Part shown: positions 37,812 through 50,687 of the stretch, piece after piece
How positions within the stretch are numbered: position 1 is the first letter of the stretch
How the letters are laid out: each line of letters opens with the position of its first letter
From: Neurospora intermedia
Lineage: Eukaryota > Ascomycota > Sordariomycetes > Sordariales > Sordariaceae
Direction: 5' to 3'
DNA: 64,000 nucleotides
Assembly (NCBI GenBank): GCA_037102815.1
Contig: BTPP01000011.1
Location: 248,001 to 312,000, forward strand
Notes under the pieces: model-generated
Database searches by the model: none
What the model was told of the DNA's origin: nothing
Seen by the model: only the letters and a program-made list of their open reading frames with translations
Made by a program: the position numbers and the translations under genes

Positions 37812-40800
37812 GGTCCGATGGATATTTATATGCGTTCCTAGAGCGTAGGAGGGAGTCGGTCGCGTGGCGGTAATAGCGCTTATACGATTATAGCCCCCCC
37901 TAGGGAAGTAATACCTTTATCCTCCGTGGAAGGACTAGAAGGAACCCTATTTTAGGGTAATTAATAGTCTAATTAAAAATACTCTATTAGAACGTAGGGA
38001 AGTCGTACGAGAAAGGGAAGCTTCTATTCGAGTAAGAGGAGACTTATAACGTTGTAGCGATTTAGGAGCCGGGTAGAAATCTAAATAGGGATATTTACTG
38101 TCCTAGAGGCGGGAGATATTTTAGGGTCGATTGTATAGAGAAAGGAAGGGCGGTAATATATATAAATAAGAGATAGAATTTGAAGGACTTAAATTTCTAA
38201 ATCGGAAAGGATTGGGCTGTAGTAACGTTTAAGAGCCTAAGGGACCTAACGACCGTCTTTTCTATCTACTCTCCTATCCTTACGTAGGGAATACCGGAAT
38301 ATTAGTAGGGATTGCCGCTCTTTAAATTTTTCGAGGTCGGGCCTCTAGCGGGAAACTTAGTCGCAGTCGGGGACTACAATCTCTACTATCCCGATTGGAA
38401 TCTAGAGAATAGGACTAGCCCGGGGGCCGCTCGCTTCCTTATATAGGTACAACGCTAGAAACTTGGTCTGCTCACCCTCCGCAGTGAGCCGACAAGACTC
38501 GGGAACGTAATACAAGGAGAGAGGGATAGGACAATCGACTATACATAGCTATTACCCGGGGTCGAGGCCGAATATTAGGGAGCGCAGAGGTGCGAGTAAA
38601 CCGGCTCGGACTACTACCCTTAGGAAATTTGGGTCCAAGTAGGAAGAAAAAATAAAAAAGCGGAAGAGGAAGGAGGATATAGTTAGAGTCTCATAGATAC
38701 GGTAAAGGTGAAGGAGGCAGCGGAGAAACGGATATCGGTCCTAGAAAGGATTAATATAGTAGAGGATCTTAAGCTCGCCTTTCGTAAGTTCGACGGAGAA
38801 TTTATAAGCATTGTAGAGGAATTCGTCCCGTACCGGAAGAAAGGTCGAAGGAGGAGAGCGAATTAGTAGATATTAGGATATAAGATAGCAACGAAAGAAG
38901 CGCGGAGGATGTATTAAGAGTGGTTTAAATACTAAATAGCATCGAACTAGAGGGATTTTATCGAAGCTACAATAAAAAAGAAGAGGATAATTGCGAAAGC
39001 TTAGCAGGCTATGTAGCGCAATAGCGTCGCCGAGGCTTCGAAGAACCCGAATCGACTTTGGCCCTTGGAACGATGGGCCTGTACCCGAAGCTACAAACTA
39101 GCAGACCCGCCCAAACTACCAGCCCTTTAAACTTATAAAGGGGCAGTAGAAGTCGGAAATTATAACGGTAAGGCCGAGATCCTTACCGATTATTTCTTCC
39201 TAAAGGTAGAGGTCCTAATAGACTACCTACCGGACTAAATTGAACCGCCAAATAGCGCTAAACCGATAGCTATCAGCGAATTAATCGACAAGGAGGACGT
39301 CCAGGATGTACTCTCCCGGATAGCGCCCAATAAGGCCCCCGGGATTAACTAGTACTCAAACAGGTTTCTGAAAATATATGGGCAACTGTTCCGGTAGGCT
39401 ATAGCATGCTTAATATCCGCCAGCCTCCAATTCGGATATTTCCTATAGCGGTTTAAGGATACGAAAGTAATTGTCCTTAAGAAGCCCGGGAAGAGCGCCG
39501 CCCAATAGAAGCTAGCGGGCGCATAAAGGCCAATATCGCTACTTAGCAATATAGGAAAGATCTTCGAAGCGCTTGTAGCTAAGAGGTTTACGTAGGTAGC
39601 CGAAGAGTTCAACCTCCTGTCAGAGGGCTAGATGGGCAATTGGGCAGGCCGTTCGATAGAGTTTACAGTCCGGGTGGTTACTAACGCGGTGTATACAGCC
39701 TAGAAACTCGGGGCTGTAACGTCCTTTATACTCTTAGATTTAAAAAGAGTGTTTAATAGAATTAACTATAGGTAGTTTCTATATACCTTATAGGAAATGC
39801 AACTCCTAACGTGGATTATTCGGTGGGTAGCGAGCTTTATTGCCGGAAGAAGAGGCTCTCTCTTCTTCGACGACGAAACCTCCCGCCCCTACACGATTAC
39901 CGTTAGAGTACTATAGGGCTCCCCCCTCTCCCTTATTTTATTTATTCTTTTTATTACCTTACTATATTAGAAGCTAGCAACAATCCCGAATACAATTATA
40001 GTCGGCTTCGCCGACGATATTAATATTGTAGCGGTAGCCCGTACTACCGAAGAAAACTACCGGACGCTACAAGCAGCGTAGGAGGTATGTTCGGAATGGG
40101 CAGGGGCGAGAGGTATAGAGTTTGAAGCAATTAAGACGGAATTAATATACTTCATACGGACGAGGGCACCAAGGACGGAAACTCTCTAACTTGGGGAAGT
40201 AGTACTTCAACCGACGGAATCGATATAATTCTTAAGGGTCTGGCTAGACTGTAAATTCAATTATAAGGCTTACGCGGAAGCGGTAAAAAAGAAAATAACG
40301 ACGCAGACGAATATACTTACGAGATTAGTAGTGAAGATATAGGGTTACTCCTTTATTCGGGTAAGGGAAATATACACCAAGTGTATCCGTAGCACTATCG
40401 TATACGGAGCCTCAATATTCCACCAACCGACTAAAGTCTACAGTAAGCTTCGGGGGATAGTAGTTGGGCTAGCGAAATACTAAACTAAGTGCTTGAGAAT
40501 TATCGCCGGGGCGTATAAAGCTACGCCGGTACGAAATTTAGAGATAGAAACCTTTTGTCCGCCGCTCGACCTCTACCTTAATAAAAGGGTCCGGGCCTTT
40601 GAAGAAAGGCTCGCCCGGACGGACTAAGCCCGGTTCGTCCGGGGGACCGCAGCTTGGGTCTCCAGTTGTATCCAAGTACGACGAGCTAGAGGTCGGCTAC
40701 CCGCCGATAAACCAGAGAGCGGTGCAGCTAAGGCTCGGTGGGCCGAAATGTGGGTACCAACGGAGAAGCTACTAGCGATAGTAGTTGGCCCCCCCTCGGA

Positions 40801-41480
40801 GTTAGGGATTTAGCCGTTACTACTATTATAAGCTCCAGAGCCAACAGCCGCTGATAGAGAGGAGTGGCTAAAGGATGCAACGAACCGGGAATGGGTGTTG
40901 CGCTATAACCACTACCTAGCGGCGGCGGTAGTGAAATTAGGGCGACGGTACGAATTTACTATCGCTAACCTCACCCCTAAATTTAGCGGAGAGGCTATCT
41001 AACGATATATAGTCGGTACGAAGAAGAAGAAAGGAAGACGCTGATAACTAGAAGAAACCGAAGAGGAGCTGTACTTATTAACTAAAGCGAAGAATTCCCT
41101 CCTTATCTAGGCTAGAACGGAAGTTATCGGCCTCCGGGCCTTCCTCTACCGGAGGAAGGTGCTGGGCGTCCTAACTCCCATCTGCGCCTGTGGGCTCGAG
41201 AAGGAGATATTCGCCTATATTGTCCTAAATTGCTTCAATACGGACACTATTTTCTAGTCGAACCTAGAAGCTTGGCTATTAACGAAGGAAGAACTCCAAG
41301 AATACCTAGACGATAGAATCAAAGCCGAAAAGATTCTATTATAGGCGTTAAGGTTGGGGAGGTTGAGAGAGTATTGTCTAGTAATCGAGTTAGAGGAGGA
41401 GCAATGTAAGGAAATCGCGAGGCACTCTTAGGAGGAAAACGGAATATTAATAATACTAGAATAATAGGACGGGAACGAGG
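37812..41480 (+). pseudogene. LINE copy A ORF2: endonuclease and reverse transcriptase
   Basis: All landmarks lie in one frame (codons starting at positions = 2 mod 3), i.e. -1 relative to ORF1, with many TAG/TAA stops and no frameshift. Endonuclease: NVGKSYEKGK (~38,000), AIxEPGRN, GDYNLYYPDWN (~38,369-38,400; family GDFNxHHxxW) and GSDYYP (38,603-38,620; family SDHxP). RT: RPISLLSNIGKIFE (~39,530), LLDLKRVFNRI, GSPLSLILFILF (~39,917-39,950) and GFADD with the catalytic Asp pair at 40,013-40,018. The C-terminus has CACG...YIVLNC (41,183-41,233), the decayed CxCG-H-C motif of this clade. No TDGS-type RNase H is visible between RT and this motif. The 5' boundary is uncertain: ORF2 probably begins inside the end of ORF1. 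Confidence 0.88.
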
Positions 41481-42030
41481 AGGAGATGTTTATACTAATT
41501 ACGGGAGCTATTTAAGCTACGGCTATAGCAAGAACCGAAAAGCACCATCTAACGAGCGCCTAGTTGCGCTTGAGAAGTTGTTCGAGCAGTTCTATTATAC
41601 GAGCCTGGTTTATAGTAACCTTACGGCGCCACTAGACCTAGTTATCGTTTATAAGGGCGCGACCGGGAGTATCAACGGCTATAGGGCTGCCGGGAGCGGA
41701 ACTACTACTACTACTAAAGCCGGAAGCCGTACGAGCAGGAGTAGTGTAATCGCCACCGCCGGATACGACACGCGTAGGAGTAATGGCGCTACTATTGGAA
41801 CCGGACGCGATCCGAACCGGATTTATAGCACTACTGCCGGGCAGGGAAGGAACACGACCGTAACGAGCGTCCTTCGCGACCAGTTCGCGGTAACCCTTCT
41901 GCTACCACTCAGTGACACTATAGTTCAAAGTGCGAAGAAGACGCTTATAGTCGGTAGGAAGGCCGTCCCGCTCCAGACGGGCATGTATGCGATTGGTAAA
42001 GTCGTTGGCGATACGAATAAAGATATCTAG
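41410..42030 (+). CDS. unassigned open frame downstream of LINE ORF2 (possible ORF3)
   Basis: 206 codons without a stop in a third frame (positions = 1 mod 3), from just after TAA 41,407-41,409 to TAG 42,028-42,030. If that TAG was CAG the frame goes on with plausible protein to about 42,160. No ATG is found near its start; the nearest alternative is TTG at 41,578. Contents: KLFEQFYYTSLVYSNLTAPL, LDLVIVYKGATGSINGYRA, a Thr/Ser/Gly/Arg-rich middle, then KVVGDTNKDI. The same frame in copy B (about 52,280-51,990, minus) is open except for TAG where copy A has CAG, and keeps NPNRIYS and DGYRA. It is not a domain I recognise from Tad-clade LINEs. It might equally be a chance frame with few RIP-sensitive codons. 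Confidence 0.4.
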   Translation, partial: GNREALLGGKRNINNTRIIGRERGGDVYTNYGSYLSYGYSKNRKAPSNERLVALEKLFEQFYYTSLVYSNLTAPLDLVIVYKGATGSINGYRAAGSGTTTTTKAGSRTSRSSVIATAGYDTRRSNGATIGTGRDPNRIYSTTAGQGRNTTVTSVLRDQFAVTLLLPLSDTIVQSAKKTLIVGRKAVPLQTGMYAIGKVVGDTNKDI

Positions 42031-42399
42031 GTTGAGGTTAAACCTATTCTGGCCACCCACTACTATAGTAACGGTTGCCGCCTAGATAGTATTGCGGGCG
42101 TCGCAGAGACTAGCGGGAACGTCCAGCATGTACTTGCCGGAGGTGTGGTCGTAGGTAGCGTTCTAGGCACCGCTAGTTAGGAGCGGAGTTAGATAGCGGA
42201 AAGGAAATACGGAGGACGAGTGACCTACTAGTGGACGAAATGAGGTAAACTTTGTCGGCGACGACCTTCTGGAAGGTACCGGAGGAGCCAGGCCTATTAT
42301 TATTAGAGCGTAGGACGGAGGCGAGATCTAGAGTGTGGCAAAGGTAGGGGATCTTACGTACGACACTAGTCAAGTTAGTATAAGGACCGGAGAAGAAGA

Positions 42400-43155
42400 G
42401 GAGGAAGCTATACCGGTTTTAAGGGGGATAACTACCGATGAAATCGCGAAGAGTACGAGCGAGGAACGCGGGCTCCAAGGGCACAACCGAGGGGACCGCG
42501 GGGGACGTAGGACCCGGGGACGCGATGGGGGAGGAACCCTCCGCGTCGGAGGTCAAGTCGATAGGGCTGGGACGATGGCGGCCGGAGGAAGCTATCTTGA
42601 TAGAAGTTGCGATAAGGAAGAAGGAGGAGAAGGACTAGGAGGGGCGCCGCAAGGGGGATTATATAGACGAGGGAAGGGGTCCTTGCGCCGATGCAAATGG
42701 GGGTGGAGCTGCGGGGTAGGAGAGTAAATGACGGGGCGGAGGTATTTGCAAACGGGGGAAGGAGGCGAAGGAGTGGGGTGGGAGACGGAAAGATGGGATG
42801 GGGAAGCGGGGAGAAGGCGGAGGAGGGAACGGTGGGGAGTGAGATGGAGAGGCGGCGAAGGAAGCGGCGTACCGGCTTTGGTCCTGTTCCTACTGTTCCT
42901 ATTGTTCTAGTGTTGGGACGACGCAGCGGTGGAAGAGACGAGATCATATTCGCTATGGCGGTGGGTGAGAACCGTCATAGCTGTAAGCAAAGTAGGAGCG
43001 GCGTGGTGAACCACGGCCGAGATGGAGCTGGAGGTTTTCATCCGGGGGCGCTTAACGCCTCACGGTTTTCCCCTCCAGAGAACTGGAGAAGGACCCCATG
43101 CCAATAGGGCACTATAGTTTATAGTCTGGGAATAAGAATATTATTATATTATTAT
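42400..43155 (+). other. GC-rich 3' region of LINE copy A, weakly RIP-mutated
   Basis: About 750 bp of purine-rich GC-rich DNA with many GGGG and GGAGG runs on +. Long open frames on both strands (42,335-42,727 +, 42,432-42,947 -, 42,691-43,107 +) overlap each other and arise because stops are scarce in such sequence. This part is present in four places in the window (also ~11.85-12.40, ~50.69-51.30 and, diverged, ~58.33-58.56 kb). Confidence 0.7.
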
Positions 43156-43170
43156 TATTTAAATAACTTA

Positions 43171-46100
43171 TATATTTCTTATCCGATTACTTAACTATTT
43201 ATTTTTATCCCTTACGTAATTTTGCAAATTGAAGCTATACAGAGTTCTAATTAATTATTAGCCGTTGGAAGGCGGGAAATAGCTATTAGAATTAATATCG
43301 GTCTTAAATAGTACAATATATATAAGGTCGATAATATAAATATTAACTAAGGTAATCTTATTAAAAGTCAATATTTATCTATCCAATTTAAAAGAGTAAA
43401 GGGAAACTCTTATCTAGCTACTCGTTATATCGCTTTTCAATATACTTCTTCTAAAAATACTCCTCCTTAAAGAGTTTAATATACTTAGGTACTTTATACC
43501 TCTACTTATTTTTATCTTCCTACTTAACGTACTTAGCGAGTTTATTATTTATAGTATCCTTAACCGGCTTACTACCCAACTTTCTAATATTAATTATATT
43601 AAGTTTAAAAATCTATATAATCTTATCCTCGAAGGTTTTAACCTAATTATATGTCCGCTATAACTATTATTCGGTCTTAAAAAATATATGGAACTTATAT
43701 TCACCCTTAAGCGCCTCTTTAAATATATTAATATATATTATAATTCGTATTTTATTACTAAGATATATATTAAGCCTAGATTAACATCTTTAATATATCC
43801 TTGCCTCGCTATTTTAAAGCCCTTATACCCTTTACTACCTCTAAATTTAATATTAGATTAAAGTAAATACTTTTTATATTCTATTCTCTTATTTAGTAAT
43901 TCTTAATAAGGGTTAAATTCTTTATTCGTCCTAACCTATTTCCTTAACACATTAAGTATAGACGAATACCCTTATTTTTCTTATAATACTTATACTATTA
44001 TTATTCTTTCCGCGTATATTATATTTAAGTAAACGTTCGTAGTCCTTTCTATCCTAATATCTCTATTAATTTTATTTCCTATAGGCTTCAATATTAAACA
44101 TTAATAAATACTTATATTATCGTTTAACAAAACCTTCCAATTTTAAATAATTACTATAGAGACTAGTTTATTGTAGTATATTTATTCTTAGGTAATTATT
44201 AGTACGAATCTAACAGAGCAATAGAAAGGGGCTCTTACTAATCTTTAAATAATAATATTATTATTTATTTCTTAGTTGTAGGATTATTATATTATATAGG
44301 ACGTTAATACTCCTATAAACGACAAGTTAAAAGCTAGGTACTATTCGACCTATATATAATAATTAGTTATATAACGATATTCTAGTTATAACGCTCAGAA
44401 TTATAGAAATAGTATAGATTTATATAAGAATAACGATTAACCTTCGTATTACGATTTCGATTAGATTTTAACAGCGAGCTATACTAAAATCGTTATACTT
44501 AGGGGGTTTAATTCAATTCTAAAACGTCTAGTAACAGGCCGTTACAACTCGTAACGGAAAGAAGTAAGTCCTTTCAACTATCCACAGCCTTCTAATTAAT
44601 CTAAAAGCCCAAAGTAGCCTACCTTATATTAACAATATTCTAGGTATAACGATCAAAACATTAGAAACACCCTTAATCGTTATATGCAAATTAAATAGTA
44701 TAGAGTATATTAACAGTTCAAAGTCGATTTTATTATAATTTTCCTAATTAGCCGCTTCTATACTAGCCGCCTAATAGATTAGAGTAACCCGGTAAATAAC
44801 CGCCTACCTAATATCGAAGCTAATAATTAGCCGGATTGTAATAAAACGCTTTACTTTTTTAGGACTAGTACTACCTTAACGTTTACCGACTATATATTTA
44901 TAAGTCTAGCCAAGATAAAAACCAGGCCGAATTAAGTATAGTTATTCTAAGTACTACACCGACCTAGTCTTATAAAACACCAAACTCTCCTTTGAATTAC
45001 AATTATAATTTTTAATAAAATTATAAATAAAAACAATTAAATAAAATATATAAACAATTAACTAAGTATCTAATTTATAGAAGAGGGTAAATCGATAGTA
45101 ACAATACTAAATATACTATAAAATTAAAAGAGGTATAATTAGGGTATAATATAGTAAATACTTCTATAATAAAGAATATACAACTTCGGCCTCCTAATAC
45201 CTAAACGGTTTATAATAAATACCTACCGAAAATATAATACCTTCCTACCTATTTATTCGCTTTTTTTTAACCTCCCTTATAAATACAAAGCATTTAGCTA
45301 GCTAGGGAGTAGGTCCGTTATTATAAAGGACTTAAATTTATTCAAAGATATAATTAAGTCCGAAAATAGTACTATCAACAACCTTATTTTGTATATATAT
45401 AGTAATATATATACAAACTAGGGTCTTAACCTCCTTAATCCTTATAGCGGAAGTAAATTCGGAAGGCTTTATATCTACTATAATTATAATATTAAATAAG
45501 AATAATTCAATACCTATAGTACGTAAAATAATAATATAATAGCTAGAACGTAATTAATTACCTATAGCCGGCATCTTATATCTATTTTTATACTCGCTAG
45601 TAATTATAATATTAATATTCCGAACAAGGGTCTTAAATTTAATTAAAAAGTAAATTTAATAACCCTCAAATAGCTCATTATAAATACTAAAATACATTAG
45701 AAAGTACTTTAAACTATTTATTATCTATTTACCTACTATTACCTACTTAATTAACTAATAGGATTATCCCAACCTAATACTTAAAAGAAAGTATTTTAAT
45801 AAATCTTTAATAATATAGTAATATTATAACCTAATACTATAATTGTCCAAAACATACTAGATAAAGTTATGTAGTCGCGCGCTACATATGTAATATACAC
45901 CGTAATAACTAAATAATATTTAATACGCACGTATATATCTACCTCTACCTAAGGTACTTATAACGATTCGAATATAGGTAGTTGAAGGTCGGCCCTATAG
46001 CGTAGAACTTAGCTAAAAATCGTAAATCAATCCGAATTAATCCTATAAAAATAAGTAATTAAAAATAAAATAAATATAGAAATAGAATTACCCCCCCTTT

Positions 46101-49100
46101 TATCCTATCCCTTCTACCTAAATTAGGAACAAGAACGCTACAACGATTAATACAATACTAATAAGGAAAATTCGTCTATTATATTCTATTAATATAAATA
46201 TTTAAAAATAGAAAGGGAGTTAGTAAATATATTAACCCTTCTTATTAAATAATACTAATAGTCCTATATTATAAACTATAAATTCCGTTAATATCTATCG
46301 TTAATATTTATAATCGCGATTAGTATATAATAAATAACTATAATAGTAATAATAAAATAAGAATAAGCAATAATAATAATTAAATTAACTAAGAAACTAA
46401 TATTAAATAAGGAACTACTAATATTAAATAATAGTATCACAGAAAGTACAATAAAGAAGTAATTTAATAATATAAATTAAAATAAATACAATCCGGAAAT
46501 AGGGCACCGAAGTAAGAATTACGTTCTAAAGGGCAAAGGGAATAAAATACCTCTAAATAATATAATATTATTATTAGAGTATATAAATAAAATATCTTAT
46601 TCCTATTATACTTATTATTCTTATTACCCTTATCCGTATTATTTTCGTTAAATTTATTTTTCTCTTTATATATCTTTATTAAAGGACTCGTCTATACTCC
46701 TATTCTCAAAATTAGTATTAAAACGGGTAAAAAGGCGGATAATACTCTTATAATATTTATTTATACCGAATTTTATAATTAGAAAACCCTTACCCAATAT
46801 ACTACTATTAATAATATTAATCAAATTATTAATATTCTACTTTTAATTAACCTCCTACATAACCGATTTCAATATATTTACCTCCTTCTATAAATTTTTA
46901 ATATCCTTACTTATTCTATTGAAATGAACTTTAATAATAGTATATCCTCGAAAATTAATATTAGTAGACAGAATCGGAGGAGGGATAGCCGGGGGAATAA
47001 AATCGCTAAAAGTCGGAGTAATAGGACTAAAAATCGGAGTAATAAAAGGACGAATAATACTATAATAGTTGGGGATTATAAATACTTCTTACCTAAAATA
47101 TTAATTAAAATATTTATTAAAATAATACAATATAATTAAATAATACCTATTATAAATATAATAATAATAAAGAGAATAATTATTAAAATAAATAACTAAA
47201 TAATAAAAGGGGGCGGGAATACGGACAAACTACTTACCGTAGTACTATTCCTAAATTAACTAAACGTATAAAAGGAGACAGAGTATTCAATATATCGTTA
47301 TAATTTTTACGGGTTTAATAATCGGCGGGGATATCGCTAACGTTCTACAAATTAAAATATACCCTATAAATAATAATATAACTTAGGTCGTAAATAATCT
47401 TCTACCTTCTATATTCGAAATATTTCTTACTCTTTACTATTATATCCTTAATATAATAGTAGCCGTTTTTTATATAATTAAAGTAAGGGTTAATATAAGG
47501 CGGGCCCTATACTTTACTACTACCGCCGCTAATATTATTATTACCTTCCTTATCGTCCTTATTAAAAACATCGCTCTAAATAGTACGATCGTTATCTATA
47601 TTAATTTCGCTATCGATAATACCCTAAAAGTAAATAATATTATTAATATATTACAAATATTACACTAAACAACTACAAAATTATAAATATATAATCTTTC
47701 TCTTCTTTACTAATAAAGGGGCAGTATTAATATACTTCTAAATATATAATAGAAGGTAAATATTGCCCGGAAGTTTAAATAATAAAAAAGAATAAAAAGT
47801 AACTAGAATACTAGAGAGGTTGAGCCGGCGATATTTAAGGGTACCGGGGGCGACTAACGATTTACCCAATATAGGGATAAAGGCAACTAAAGGGGTAGAC
47901 GATTTTAAAAATATTAATACTACTTAATATAACGAATATTAATTAAATTAATTAATTATATCGATTATTCGCTACTTACTCGGTATAGTATAGTTTAATT
48001 TAAAGAAGAAGAAGTAAGACAAAAGGGGGGAAACTCAAAAAAAAAGAAGAAGGAAAAAAGAAGAAGAAGTACCTACTTAAGTAAGGGAAGCGCGACCGTA
48101 AGCCCGCAATGCGCCAATATATATACCAAAGTAGGCAACAACGATACAAAAATTCAAATAACAAACAAATAAATTATATATTAAATATATATTAGCTATT
48201 AGTATAAAGAAATATATTCTTAGGCCGAATATATACAGCCGAACCGGCTTGTAATAACTATATATTCCAATTATTACTAAAACTTTATATATTTAACCAA
48301 ATCCTATAACGGACGTTTATTATTTATATAATTTAATAGATCTACTCTATTAAATTAATATTCGGGTTCGAATTTCCATATATAGTAATAATATTCTCGT
48401 TATTAATAACAACGACCTAAAATAGTAGGCCATTAATATAATTTTAATATAATAAAGCTATAATATTTAAATATCTTAAAAATAGTATATATATTATCGA
48501 AACCGGATAAATAATAAAAATAAAATATAAGGGCAAATAAATTAAGGTAAATAGAAATAAAAAATCTTTAATTAGCCTAACTACCTACCTCTATCTATAG
48601 TCCGGTAGAATTAAATTAGTATATAATTAAATCGCCCAATAAATCAATTAATACATCGAATAATAATCTTAATAAAGGTACCTAAAAATACGCAAAACTC
48701 ACCGATACAATATTACTACCTATCTCTCACCATCGTCCTTACAACTAGGCCTTTTATACTATAAATATTAGAATTTATATAATTACCCTCCACGACTAAT
48801 ATTTATTAAATAATAACCTATATACTCTTTCGCCTATATATACTTATTATACCCTAATTAACTGTTAAAGTTAAGTACTATTATATTCCTTTCCTTCTTA
48901 CTACCTAAATATACTTTAAAATATATTATCCCTTATTTAACTATAGTGAGTATTATATTAATTAAATATATTAAAGTATATTTAAAACTTACAACGTTTT
49001 AATAATTTAAATAGGGCCTTTATATATTTAATATAATTATAATCGCCCGTATTTATACCTTTACTATATATTAAAATTCTCTCACCTTCAAATTATTTCC

Positions 49101-50687
49101 CTACCTATACCTTTCTTCCCCTACCCTCCTCTCTCAATATCTATTCGCCAATTTATAATTTACTAACCTACTATATAAGTTTTTAATTATTTAAGAAACT
49201 ATTCGTTCTATATTTACAACTAACGAATAATAACCTCTAATAATAATTATACTATTATACCTCCTCCTTTAATTTTTAACTCCAACCCTAAAACTCCTAC
49301 TAATAAAGGTTATAAACAATTACCTAATAGGTCGTCCTACTACCCCTTATTAAAAAAGTGCAAAATTGTAAGTAAATATATATATTTAACGAATTTATTA
49401 ATAATTTAACTAAAATACTTAATATATTAAATATATTACAATAATAATAATAATTAGTATAGTAATATTATTAATAACAACCTTTTCCTTAATAATAATA
49501 ATAATGCAAAAATTAATAATATTATAAACGAAAATCCTATTCTACTTCGTAGCCCGCCCTTTACCTACCTATATATCCTATATTTCTCTACCGAATATAC
49601 CTATTATTCGCAATTTAATCCTAACCCGGGGGCTACTTATTATTTTAATTACTAGAAGTATAAAAAGGGTTACCGCTTCGCCCCCCCCATCCTTCTTCGT
49701 ACTTAAAAAAAATAAATTAAAGTCGGCGAACCCTCGTCGGATTATCCCTGTACTAATTTTACTAATAGTAATACTACCTTTTAAGTTTTAATATATTTAA
49801 TTTCCAACGGTTTTACTAACTAATATATTCCTAATCTTTATACTATTTATTCTCTAATATAAAATATAAAATACGTATAGTATTAATAGTATTTATTATA
49901 ATATAAGCTCTATATCGATTAAATATTAATTAATATCCAATACCCAATTATTATTACTAAAACTCCTATTATAATTCTAATTATATTACCCTCACCCGTA
50001 CTTACCTTACCCTCTATAGCCTTCAACCTATAAATAACTCCTATTACTATTATTCTAAATCCCGTCCCCTCTTTCTACTATATACCCGTACTTATATATA
50101 TTCCTAACCTAAAATTTAACCCTATACTTCCTATTAATAAAACTATAATTTAGAATCTTCTAAATCAATTTAAGAATTTATAGTCGGAGGTTACTATATT
50201 GAAAGAGAAGGAGCGGAAAAGGGAGAGCAAAGAAAAGAAAAAGAAGGAATTAAACGCCCTCTTATTTATTAGTACGGGTAGTAAGAAGCCTTTTCTTTGT
50301 ATTATCTATCAAAATAAGAATTAATAGTAGTAATAGTAAAAAAATAAAAATAATTATATAGGATATAATTCGTAAAAGTAAATACTCCTCTCTATTTTTA
50401 TAAGGGTATTTAAATACCCCTTTTCTATATTATTTTAAGGCTTTTAAAGTATATATTACTACTTATCTATATTAAAGACGTTATAGTACTATAGAGCTAA
50501 TTGTAATAATCCTCCAAATTACAAGGACAACGCCCGGTTATCGCTAGCGACTCGTTCTATTATAATAATTGCAATTACAATAAGGGCACTTATCTACCTT
50601 TATTCTTAATATCTATAATATTAATAGTAAAATAATAATTATTTAAATTACTAATAATTCCTTACTAAATTAAACTAAAGTACCTTT
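43171..50687. other. 7.5 kb of RIP-mutated AT-rich DNA between the two LINEs
   Basis: No intact gene. An inverted repeat CCGTTAC-AACTC-GTAACGG is at 44,539-44,557. A 71-codon + frame at 46,924-47,139 is Arg/Lys/Ser/Asn-rich with internal KSRSNRTKNRSNKR repetition, perhaps a relic of a basic gag or nucleic-acid-binding region. 48,004-48,070 is a less mutated pure purine tract (GAAGAAGAAG, GGGGGG, A9) followed by AGTAAGGGAAGCGCGACCG. A patch at 49,540-49,720 keeps more GC. No domain recognised. Confidence 0.6.

Larger units (their letters stand above)
36195..43170 (+). mobile_element. full-length Tad-like non-LTR retrotransposon (LINE), copy A
   Basis: Element 36,210-43,155, flanked by perfect 15-bp target duplications TATTTAAATAACTTA at 36,195-36,209 and 43,156-43,170. 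It starts AACTGCTTTGAAACCGG and ends GGGAATAAGAATATTATTATATTATTAT, a TAT/ATT-type tail instead of poly-A. Layout: ~100 bp leader, ORF1 with zinc knuckles (36,312-37,811), overlapping ORF2 with APE-type endonuclease and RT (to about 41,480), an extra open frame (41,410-42,030) and a GC-rich 3' region. The length matches Tad1-clade elements (~7 kb). Domain order and overlap fit that clade; I see no RNase H. RIP damage is heavy in the middle and light at both ends. Dead element: every ORF carries stops. Confidence 0.95.

Noticed and set aside
42335-43107. Several 60-171 codon frames on both strands in the 3' region of LINE copy A
   Set aside because: They overlap one another in GC/purine-rich non-coding DNA where stops are rare; none is conserved as a frame in the truncated copy at 12 kb.
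48361-48380. GGGTTCGAATTTCC resembling a tRNA B box, and GGTTCGAATAT at about 2,945
   Set aside because: No pairing T-stem, no acceptor stem or A box at the right distance in either place.
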